DNA of 6,703 nt from Woeseia sp. (lineage in GTDB: Bacteria > Pseudomonadota > Gammaproteobacteria > Steroidobacterales > Woeseiaceae), in assembly GCA_018701055.1 (NCBI GenBank), contig JABIUH010000240.1, forward strand, positions 1 through 6,703. The letters run 5' to 3'. The notes beneath the pieces were generated by a model. That model worked only from the letters and a program-made list of their open reading frames with translations, was not told the origin of the DNA and did no database searches. Each line of letters opens with the position of its first letter. Position 1 is the first letter of the stretch. A program made the translations under genes and the position numbers. Of the stretch, positions 1 to 5,430 are shown in pieces.

Positions 1-27
1 ACCCGTTGATCCAGTTAAGTTTGTTCA

Positions 28-276
28 CTAGCCCCGCCAAATGTCGCTTGGCACCCAGCAATGTCTCCACCGAGCATCGTTCTGCAGTACTGCGCCCATC
101 TCCATCGTGCGATTTAATAACAATGTCCCTGTGTGCTCGATCCGCATAATAGTATAATCGGCTGATTCTTCTAGGGGAAAATGTTGCAAGCCATACACAG
201 CTCCACCTCTCGTAATTATATTAGTGTCATGGGATTGAAAACGTGAACCATTTTGAGAGAAAGAATGTGAGATCGA
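28..276 (-). pseudogene. Broken reading frame, faintly VgrG/phage tail-protein-like
   Basis: On the minus strand a frame stays open for 82 codons from 276 down to a TAG at 28-30, directly followed by a TGA; GTG at 196-198 and ATG at 145-147 are the only plausible starts. The peptide has the pattern GGAVYGLQHFP, then EESADYTIMRIEH, then RWRHCWVPSDIWR. Its spacing recalls the stretch before the needle domain of VgrG / late-control-D proteins (G-x-x-F-x-L-x-x-HP, then EYL, then EH/EY, then a P-A/S-D-x-P-x-R segment). This is a match from memory with low identity and could be chance. A second minus frame is open from 220 to the window edge without a convincing start, so the coding frame is uncertain. 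No complete gene is present. The upstream side runs into the IS3 remnant, so this is probably an interrupted or decayed gene. Confidence 0.25.
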
Positions 277-649
277 TCACATTGAGGCGGATTTTTCATT
301 GCCTGCGGTACGTGTTATTCGTGCGTTGGATCAGATTATCGAATGGCGCAGAAAACCTAAGCGACTGCGTTGCGATAATGGCCCAGAATTTATCAGCTAG
401 GAACTGAAAAAGTGGATGGATAAACACGCAATCCAGCTTGAGTTTATTCAGCCTGGCAAACCGAAACAGAACGCCTACGTCGAGCGCTACAATCGCACAG
501 TGCGGTACGGCTGGCTAAGCCAATACCTGTTTGCTTCAATTTAAGAGGTGCAGGGCTATGCTACTGACTGGCTTTGGTCTTACAATCATGAACGGCCCAA
601 CAAGACGAATAGTGGCTTGCCACCGAAACGAATGCTGCGTGCAGCATGA
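263..649 (+). pseudogene. IS3-family transposase OrfB, decayed C-terminal fragment
   Basis: Conceptual translation in one frame gives the C-terminal half of the DDE (rve) integrase domain of IS3-family OrfB. Recognisable blocks are IEADFSLP, VIRALDQIIEWR, RCDNGPEFIS (around the second catalytic Asp), QPGKPKQNAYVERYNRTVR (with the catalytic Glu), and WSYNHERPN close to the C-terminus. The frame is broken by TAG at 398-400 and TAA at 542-544, each one substitution from a Glu codon, and ends naturally at TGA 647-649. OrfA and the N-terminal half of OrfB, including the first catalytic Asp, are missing. Two extra codons appear near 272-280, where the CRP-like palindrome sits. The protein cannot be functional. 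It is a different IS3 member from the one starting at 6466, judged by unlike terminal sequences. Confidence 0.85.
264..283. promoter_or_regulatory. CRP/Vfr-type palindrome
   Basis: AATGTGA-GATCGA-TCACATT contains the full CRP consensus TGTGA-N6-TCACA with two further symmetric bases on each arm. On the minus strand a perfect TATAAT lies at 215-220, which would place the palindrome about 65 bases upstream of a leftward start site. That is between the usual in-phase positions (-61.5 and -71.5), and no good -35 is visible. The palindrome lies at the edge of the IS3 orfB remnant and is partly inside its reading frame, so function is unproven. Confidence 0.4.
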
Positions 650-652
650 TCT

Positions 653-904
653 CTACTTTTGGCGCCAGCTAAAAATGGGGTGATTACCATAGTGATTGCT
701 CATAATCGCGTAGGCACACACATCAATACAGAAAACTTTGGCCAAGAATAGAAGCCTCGACTCTATCCAGCCTCGTCGGTGCTCAAAGTCATATCCGGTC
801 AGAGCGTCCTTGTCGCATAAATAGGCGCGTCGCACACATCGGCTGACACAGTGGTAGTAAGGCGTAGCGTCAGGATTAATCAGAATACGGCGGGGTAATG
901 TCAT
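653..904 (-). pseudogene. RAYT (TnpA_REP, IS200-like) transposase, truncated by IS3 insertion
   Basis: The 83-codon frame starts at ATG 902-904. It carries the N-terminal half of a REP-associated tyrosine transposase (Y1_Tnp superfamily): MTLPRRILINPD, the YHCVSRCVRRAYLC block, DFEHRRGWIESRL, and CAYAIMSNHY. Intact family members continue NHYH, forming the HUH metal-binding pair. Here the second His and everything beyond it, including the catalytic Tyr helix, are replaced by about a dozen residues encoded by the IS3 end (689 down to 653). Family members are usually over 200 residues, so more than half is missing and the protein should be inactive. These enzymes cut and join single-stranded DNA at REP palindromes. 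No clear ribosome binding site precedes the start. The frame up to the junction is undamaged, so disruption may be fairly recent or the host gene slower to decay than the IS. Confidence 0.85.
655..689 (+). repeat. Probable right terminal repeat of the IS3 remnant
   Basis: Immediately after the OrfB stop comes CTTTTGGCGCCAGC, an A-rich stretch, then GGGGTGATTACCA. Read from the outside this is TGGTAATCACCCC followed by T-rich sequence and GCTGGCGCC, the style of an IS3-family end (begins TG, with a C-run inside). The outer base falls at 689, exactly where the RAYT coding similarity stops. The left partner is lost, so it cannot be checked by pairing within this window. Confidence 0.45.
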
Positions 905-963
905 GCTCAGATTGAAGCACTACCGTCAATCCAATGCGCTAATCAAAACTGCGCGATTCGCCT

Positions 964-1027
964 ATTTAACTTTGAGTGTCCTGATTAATAGTTGTTGGCG
1001 ATTTAATTGTGGGTGTCCCAGTTGATT
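964..1027. repeat. Two diverged direct repeats beside the RAYT remnant
   Basis: ATTTAACTTTGAGTGTCC (from 964) recurs as ATTTAATTGTGGGTGTCC (from 1001), 37 bases apart, with three mismatches over 18 bases. Both copies are followed by related TGATT/TTGATT sequence. They lie upstream of the RAYT start and downstream of the acyl-CoA dehydrogenase stop. They may be part of the RAYT-associated non-coding end or the relic of a repeat it acts on; the sequence alone does not decide. Confidence 0.55.
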
Positions 1028-1037
1028 CCAGTTGATT
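1018..1037. repeat. Perfect 10-base tandem duplication over a stop codon
   Basis: CCAGTTGATT occurs twice head to tail (1018-1027 and 1028-1037). The second copy reaches into the stop codon of the acyl-CoA dehydrogenase (complement of 1036-1038). It has the look of a small slippage duplication with no effect on the protein. Confidence 0.75.
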
Positions 1038-2196
1038 AGTTTTCGTAGGGCCGCAGTTGTGATCTCGCGATGATGTGTCGTTGAATTTCTGAGGTGCCGT
1101 CCCAGATTCGTTCAAGTCGCGAATCGCGCCATAAGCGTTCAACCGGTAACTCTTCCATCAAGCCCATGCCGCCGTATATTTGTACGGTATTGTCGGCGAC
1201 GCGTCCGAGTGCCTCTGACGCAAACAATTTGCACATAGCAGCCTCATCCGAGGTCATGCAGTTGTTGTCTGCGTTATTGCAGGCGTGCATCGTCATCAGG
1301 TCGGCGGCGTGAAGTTCTGTCGCCATATCGGCAATCTTGAATGCGGTGCCCTGAAACTTTCCAATCGTTTGGCCAAATTGTTTACGTGACGCGGCCCATT
1401 CTGTCGCAAGGTCTTTGAGCCGTTCCATTTTACCGCAGCATTGCGCGGCAACCCAAACACGGCCCATGTGGAGCCACTTATTGGCAAGATCCAAGCCCAT
1501 GCCTTCTTCACCCAGAATGGCAGACTTCTGTACGCGACAATCGGTAAAACTCATTTCGTAGGTGCGGTAAGCACGTTGGCTCGCACAAAGTGGCCCAAGG
1601 CGTAAATCAAAACCTTTTTCGCCGGCGTCGATCAGAAATGCCGTTACTCTTTTACGCGGACCACGTTTGGTCTCATCAACGCCAGTGACCGCAAATAAGA
1701 TGGCGAAATCCGGGGTGACCGGTGTGCTTATAAAATGCTTACTGCCATTAATGACGTAGTCGTCGCCATCCGCGACCGCGCGCGTCGCCATCGACATGAT
1801 GTCGGATCCTGCGCCAGGTTCGGTCAGCCCAAAGCTCTCGTGTTTTTCACCTGTGACACAGGGGAGAAGATATTTTTCCCTCTGTTCACCTTCGCAGGCC
1901 AACAGCAGTTCTGTAGGGCGTGCGATATTGCCAGCAAGGCCGTAGCTTGCTTTGCCGAGTTCGCGCTCCATCAATCCAAGAGTAGTGTAGTCAAGACCAC
2001 CACCCCCAACCGATTCAGGAAGGTTGGCGGCGTAGAAACCCATCTCTATGGCTCGTTGTTTAATATGCTCCGAGAGTTCTGGTGCAACTTCACCAGCGCG
2101 ATCCGCGGCGGCCTCGTGTGGATAAATTTCCTCTTCCAGGAATGCACGTAGTGAGTCGAGTAGCATCGACTGCTCATCTGTCAGCTTATAGTTCAT
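1036..2196 (-). CDS. Acyl-CoA dehydrogenase (candidate gamma-butyrobetainyl-CoA dehydrogenase)
   Basis: A complete 386-residue soluble flavoenzyme of the usual family length. The N-terminal helical domain begins LTDEQSMLLDSLRAFL (5-20). The FAD/substrate signature GLTEPGAGSD is at 123-132 and a beta-domain motif NGSKHFIS at 150-157. The C-terminal signature runs from QIYGGMGL (339-346) to IWDGTSEIQRHII (364-376). Such enzymes oxidise an acyl-CoA to the 2-enoyl-CoA, bind FAD non-covalently and pass electrons to ETF in the cytoplasm. The residue at the usual catalytic glutamate (the E of IYEGT) is Asp366. The alternative helix-G position used by isovaleryl-CoA dehydrogenase is Gly245, so Asp366 is the likely base. 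The start is supported by the standard LTDEQ spacing, although the upstream sequence has no good Shine-Dalgarno. It is second in a leftward unit, 78 bases after the ligase. Context with CaiD and carnitine dehydrogenase suggests gamma-butyrobetainyl-CoA as substrate, analogous to CaiA running in reverse, but this is inferred and a general acyl-CoA substrate remains possible. Confidence 0.93.
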   Translation of the reverse strand: MNYKLTDEQSMLLDSLRAFLEEEIYPHEAAADRAGEVAPELSEHIKQRAIEMGFYAANLPESVGGGGLDYTTLGLMERELGKASYGLAGNIARPTELLLACEGEQREKYLLPCVTGEKHESFGLTEPGAGSDIMSMATRAVADGDDYVINGSKHFISTPVTPDFAILFAVTGVDETKRGPRKRVTAFLIDAGEKGFDLRLGPLCASQRAYRTYEMSFTDCRVQKSAILGEEGMGLDLANKWLHMGRVWVAAQCCGKMERLKDLATEWAASRKQFGQTIGKFQGTAFKIADMATELHAADLMTMHACNNADNNCMTSDEAAMCKLFASEALGRVADNTVQIYGGMGLMEELPVERLWRDSRLERIWDGTSEIQRHIIARSQLRPYEN

Positions 2197-2230
2197 AGGT
2201 CTATTACTTTTTGTGTGTTGAACGGTCTAA

Positions 2231-2249
2231 ACATTGCTGAGGGCAATGT
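2231..2249 (-). other. Hairpin between ligase and acyl-CoA dehydrogenase genes
   Basis: ACATTGC and GCAATGT form a perfect 7-base stem with a 5-base loop in the 78-base gap of the leftward unit. On the minus strand it is followed by TTTAG only, not a full T-run, so it is more likely an mRNA processing/stability hairpin or weak attenuator than a strong terminator. No promoter of its own is obvious for the downstream gene. Confidence 0.4.
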
Positions 2250-2274
2250 AACAAAAACAGTAAAGTCTGCGCGG

Positions 2275-4368
2275 CTATACAGAGTGAATGATCAAAGCAT
2301 CGACAGCGATTACACCGCCCTGGCCCGGCAGGACCAGTAATGGGTTGACGTCAAGTTCCTCGATGACATCCCAATGCGCGAGCGCGTAAGCGGCGATTGC
2401 GCTGATTGCTTTGGACAACGCGTGAATATCACCGCTCTGGCTACCGCGATAGCCCTGGATGAGGCGCGCAACGGACAGGGATTCGATCGCGGCTCTGATG
2501 TCATCCTCGGTTGCTGGAAGAAGCAAGCTGACACTATCGGCAATCAACTCAACAAGAATGCCGCCGCTACCAATAACCAATGCGGGTCCGAACTGTTCGT
2601 CGCGTTTGACCCCGACAATTAACTCGGCAAGCGGCGCGTCCGCCATGCGTTCAACGAGAAATTGCTCGACTTGAACGCCTTTGTCAGATGCGCTTGCTGC
2701 AATTTCAGCCACAGCGTTGACGACCGCGGACTCGTCTGTGAGGTTTAGTTTTACGACACCAAGATCGGTTTTATGGAGAAATTTTTCACCGACCGCTTTT
2801 ACGACGACAGGATAGCCAAGTCCTTCTGCAATACCGGCGACTTCAGTTTCGTTGCCTGTTCCTCCGGCAGGTACGGGAAGGCCAAATTCTGCCAGCGCTT
2901 GTTTGCTCGCCCATTCATCCATTACGACTCGTTGGTCGGACCCATGAAGGTGGGTTGCGTGTCGCGGCAGATTTACGCCTTCTTGATGGTGTTCGACAAA
3001 TTCGTAGTAGCGTGCGGCAGCCGCATAAGCGTACATACCGTCTTCCAGTCCTTGCAATGGCACGACACCTCCGGCGAGCGCGCGTTCTCGCGTTGCCTTG
3101 GGTAGCAATTCACTAATCGATGATGTCAGAAAAGCAGGCATGCCGGTTTTCTGATGTGCAACTACAAACGCATCCATTGCCATCGTCCATTCTTCGACTT
3201 CCGGACTGTCTATGTACGGCTCGTCATAAACGAGAAACGCCGCGTCATGATCGCCGTTCATGGAGGACGTAAAGCAACGCTCCATCGCGGGCTGATCGCC
3301 CCACACGGATGTGTTGTAATCAAACGGATTCGAAACCGTCACGTAGGGCGGAAACTGAGCTTCCAGATCTGCGAACTGAGTTGACGAAAATGGTTTCGTC
3401 TCCAGCCCAACTTCTGGTACCAGATCCGCAATGATCGCCGCTTCACCACCCGAGCATGAGAGTGTCATGACGTTTCGGCCTGACAACGGGCCAGCCAGAT
3501 CAAGAATCTTTAGTGTTTCTAATAAACGATTCAGCGAGTTAACCCGCATCACGCCGAGTCGGTCGAATAATGCATCGTGCAGCGTATCTGAACCTGTGAG
3601 TGAGCTCGTATGACTATTTGACTGTCGTGCGCTTGCCTCTGTCTTGCCTACCTTCAAAACAACGATCGGAATTTTCTTGCGCGCTGCGCGTGCCGCCATT
3701 GCGGCGAACTTGTCGACGTCGTCAAAGCCCTCGATGTACATGCCGATCGCGCTCACGCGATCGTCATCGAGCAATGCCTCAATATAATCGGCGGGGCCAA
3801 GTGTCGCCTGATTCCCGCCGGCTATGATATGTGTGATATTCAACGACCGATCATTCATCGTCAGATTCATGGCGATATTGCCGCTCTGGGAAATGATCGC
3901 CACACCGCGTTCGACGGAATCACCACCAAACAAATAGGGCCATAAAGCGCATTGGTCCACGTAGTTGACCATGCCAAAACAATTGGGACCGATAATCGGC
4001 ATGTCGCCGGCAGCGGCGATCAGCTCCGCCTGCAGGATTTCGCCCTCAGGACCAGACTCCGAAAATCCGGCTGCATAGCAGACAACACCACCAACCCCTA
4101 AGGCGGAAAGGGCTCGAACCGTTTCAATCGTCAGCTCACGACGAATAGCGATATAAGCGGCATCGGGCACGCCGGGAAGATCTTCGACCGACTGGAAACA
4201 CTTAATGCCCGCGAGTTCACTCCGTGTGGGATGAACGGGCCAAATTTCACCTGTAAAGCCAATATCCTGCGACCGCCGAATCGACATCTCCGCAATACTG
4301 CCGCCAAAAAAAGCGACGCTACGTGGCGCTAGCAAACGGTGGAGTGGCGCATTTTCAGTTATTGGCAA
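2275..4368 (-). CDS. ADP-forming (NDP-forming) acyl-CoA ligase, single-chain; candidate betaine:CoA ligase
   Basis: A complete 697-residue protein with the fused alpha-beta layout of ADP-forming acetyl-CoA synthetases. The CoA-binding Rossmann domain starts LLAPRSVAFFGGS (12-24) and includes GPNCFGMVN (127-135). Succinyl-CoA-ligase-like domains follow with ISQSGNIA (159-166). The phosphorylatable histidine is His253 in SHTSSLTGSD. A C-terminal ATP-grasp domain spans about 480-697, with VVVKAVGEKFLHKTDLG containing His532 (equivalent to the second, beta-subunit His of archaeal enzymes) and ELDVNPL near 671-677. The family makes acyl-CoA + ADP + Pi from acid, ATP and CoA through a phosphohistidine, in the cytoplasm. 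The start is TTG (complement of 4366-4368), with GAGGA seven bases upstream and an in-frame TAG at 4384-4386. The next Met (residue 28) would remove part of the CoA-binding fold. It is first gene of the leftward unit. A role activating gamma-butyrobetaine, crotonobetaine or carnitine is inferred from its neighbours, as no CaiC or CaiB gene is present here; acetate or another acid cannot be excluded. Confidence 0.9.
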   Translation of the reverse strand: MPITENAPLHRLLAPRSVAFFGGSIAEMSIRRSQDIGFTGEIWPVHPTRSELAGIKCFQSVEDLPGVPDAAYIAIRRELTIETVRALSALGVGGVVCYAAGFSESGPEGEILQAELIAAAGDMPIIGPNCFGMVNYVDQCALWPYLFGGDSVERGVAIISQSGNIAMNLTMNDRSLNITHIIAGGNQATLGPADYIEALLDDDRVSAIGMYIEGFDDVDKFAAMAARAARKKIPIVVLKVGKTEASARQSNSHTSSLTGSDTLHDALFDRLGVMRVNSLNRLLETLKILDLAGPLSGRNVMTLSCSGGEAAIIADLVPEVGLETKPFSSTQFADLEAQFPPYVTVSNPFDYNTSVWGDQPAMERCFTSSMNGDHDAAFLVYDEPYIDSPEVEEWTMAMDAFVVAHQKTGMPAFLTSSISELLPKATRERALAGGVVPLQGLEDGMYAYAAAARYYEFVEHHQEGVNLPRHATHLHGSDQRVVMDEWASKQALAEFGLPVPAGGTGNETEVAGIAEGLGYPVVVKAVGEKFLHKTDLGVVKLNLTDESAVVNAVAEIAASASDKGVQVEQFLVERMADAPLAELIVGVKRDEQFGPALVIGSGGILVELIADSVSLLLPATEDDIRAAIESLSVARLIQGYRGSQSGDIHALSKAISAIAAYALAHWDVIEELDVNPLLVLPGQGGVIAVDALIIHSV

Positions 4369-4375
4369 CGGGGCT

Positions 4376-4380
4376 TCCTC
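4376..4380 (-). promoter_or_regulatory. Ribosome binding site fixing the TTG start of the ligase
   Basis: Read on the minus strand this is GAGGA, followed by a seven-base spacer AGCCCCG and then TTG. No ATG or GTG in frame lies between the upstream stop (4384-4386) and the start of the conserved CoA-binding domain, so this site decides the start. Confidence 0.65.
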
Positions 4381-4477
4381 AAACTAGTGTCATGGCAATG
4401 CCAAGCATTGATCGCAGTCACAGGATATTGTTTTTTTTTGAAATTCGCCAGACCGACGACGCGGCCGATTGGTCCGT

Positions 4478-4498
4478 GTGCGCCATCCATTGGCGTAC
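4478..4498. promoter_or_regulatory. Inverted repeat, operator candidate
   Basis: GTGCGCCA and TGGCGTAC pair as 8-base arms with one mismatch around a 5-base centre (TCCAT). It lies about 33 bases upstream of the GATAAT candidate -10 of the rightward operon and about 110 bases upstream of the ligase start, a place suitable for a regulator of divergent operons. The regulator family cannot be told from the site. Confidence 0.45.
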
Positions 4499-4593
4499 GG
4501 GTGTCTGTGAGGGCGGCATGAAAATGTGTCGATAATTTGGCGATTTTCGCGCAGAATTCGAAATGAAAACAACGACCACTAACGGTATGGATC

Positions 4594-4598
4594 AGGAG
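4594..4598 (+). promoter_or_regulatory. Ribosome binding site deciding the caiD-like start
   Basis: AGGAG lies six bases before the ATG at 4605-4607. The upstream in-frame ATG at 4563 has no comparable site. Starting at 4605 also aligns the N-terminus with that of E. coli CaiD (a few residues, then the VRVTREG / LHLTRNG stretch). Confidence 0.65.
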
Positions 4599-4604
4599 CA
4601 GATG

Positions 4605-5405
4605 ATGGACGAACAGGTAAGAGTCACGCGAGAAGGGCGAGTATTGGTAGTTGTGCTCGATCGCCCGAAAGCGAACGCAATCGATATTGCGACCAGCCAA
4701 AAGCTGGGCGCGGCATTTGCGATGTTGCGAGATGATCCTGATTTGTCTGTCGGTGTGCTGACTGGCGCCGGCGAGAAAATTTTTTCAGCAGGCTGGGATC
4801 TGAAGGCAGTTGATTCCGGTGAAATGCAGATGGATAACTGGTGGGAAGACGACTACGGCCCCGGTGGTTTCGCTGGACTGACGGAAATGTGGGATCTGAA
4901 CAAACCGGTAATAGGGGCATTGAATGGTCTCGTTATCGGCGGTGGATTTGAGATGGCACTTGGTTGTGACTTGCTGATTGCAGCAGATCATGTCGAATTC
5001 GCATTGCCTGAGTTACCCCTTGGCCTAATTCCTGATGCTGGCGCAATTCAACGCTTGCCGCGTCGCTTGCCGTACAACAAAGCCATGGAGATGTTCTTGC
5101 TCGGCGAACGCATGTCAGCTGCCGATGCTGCTCAATATGGGCTCGTCAACAAAGTGGTACCCGCGGATAAATTGATGGAGACCGCAATGGAGTGGGCGAA
5201 TAGATTATCAAACGTCGCGCCGCTGGCTTTGCAGTCACTTAAAGAAGTGTTACGCGCAATCGATGGCAAGACAATACGGGATTCGTTCGACGTGATGCGA
5301 ACGGCTGACTTGCCCATTTATCGCAAGCTGCTGGCATCTGACGATGCGAGCGAAGGCGTCAACGCCTTCGTCGAGAAACGCGATGCCAAATTTACGGGGC
5401 ATTGA
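4605..5405 (+). CDS. caiD: Carnitinyl-CoA dehydratase / crotonobetainyl-CoA hydratase (CaiD-like crotonase)
   Basis: A complete crotonase of 266 residues from the chosen start (280 if ATG 4563 is used; E. coli CaiD has 261). It interconverts crotonobetainyl-CoA and L-carnitinyl-CoA in the cytoplasm. Similarity to CaiD is close and continuous: LDRPKANAID, RDDP, TGAGEK-FSAGWDLKA (first oxyanion-hole loop), GPGGFAGLTE (85-94), KPVIGALNG, GGGFEMAL (second oxyanion-hole loop) and FALPELPLGLIPD. The two acid/base glutamates of hydratases are both present, Glu116 (GGGFE) and Glu136 (ALPE), 20 residues apart as in CaiD. A tryptophan- and acid-rich insertion of about five residues precedes GPGG. The C-terminus ends AFVEKRDAKFTGH, matching the family's trimer helix. 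It is the first gene of the rightward operon. The GPGGFAGLTE and SAGWDLKA blocks make CaiD much more likely than a general enoyl-CoA hydratase, but substrate choice is not proven. Confidence 0.88.
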   Translation: MDEQVRVTREGRVLVVVLDRPKANAIDIATSQKLGAAFAMLRDDPDLSVGVLTGAGEKIFSAGWDLKAVDSGEMQMDNWWEDDYGPGGFAGLTEMWDLNKPVIGALNGLVIGGGFEMALGCDLLIAADHVEFALPELPLGLIPDAGAIQRLPRRLPYNKAMEMFLLGERMSAADAAQYGLVNKVVPADKLMETAMEWANRLSNVAPLALQSLKEVLRAIDGKTIRDSFDVMRTADLPIYRKLLASDDASEGVNAFVEKRDAKFTGH

Positions 5406-5430
5406 TCGCGGGATTATTTGAGGTAACAGA

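Larger units (their letters stand above)
4369..4604. promoter_or_regulatory. Shared divergent control region of the two operons
   Basis: The two transcription units point away from each other across this region, so both promoters should be here. Visible elements are a TGGCA-A-TGCCA palindrome at 4393-4403 close to the ligase start, a run of nine T at 4431-4439, a longer inverted repeat at 4478-4498, and a GATAAT at 4531-4536. The GATAAT could be the -10 for the rightward operon, though no good -35 is found at 16-18 bases. CGCCA or its complement occurs four times (4446, 4481, 4491, 4538). No regulator gene lies in the window. Confidence 0.6.

Noticed and set aside
1735..2151. 138-codon plus-strand frame opposite the acyl-CoA dehydrogenase
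   Set aside because: It is the complement of a conserved coding region, has no recognisable motif and no ribosome binding site; the acyl-CoA dehydrogenase motifs on the minus strand explain the sequence.
4393..4408. Possible sigma-54 (-24/-12) promoter around TGGCAATGCCAAGC
   Set aside because: The GG and GC are separated by nine bases, not the required ten, and the -12 element lacks TTGC; the palindrome is a simpler reading.
4431..4439. Run of nine T as a leftover terminator or phase-variable tract
   Set aside because: There is no stem before it on either strand and it is outside coding sequence; a single homopolymer in an AT-rich promoter region is unremarkable.
4563..4604. N-terminal extension of the CaiD-like protein from ATG 4563
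   Set aside because: The extra 14 residues (MKTTTTNGMDQEQM) have no counterpart in E. coli CaiD and no ribosome binding site precedes ATG 4563, whereas ATG 4605 has AGGAG at six bases.
4359..4700. 113-codon minus-strand frame across the divergent control region and caiD start
   Set aside because: Overlaps the well-supported CaiD N-terminus and ligase start on both sides, has no domain signal, and its composition looks like a shadow frame.
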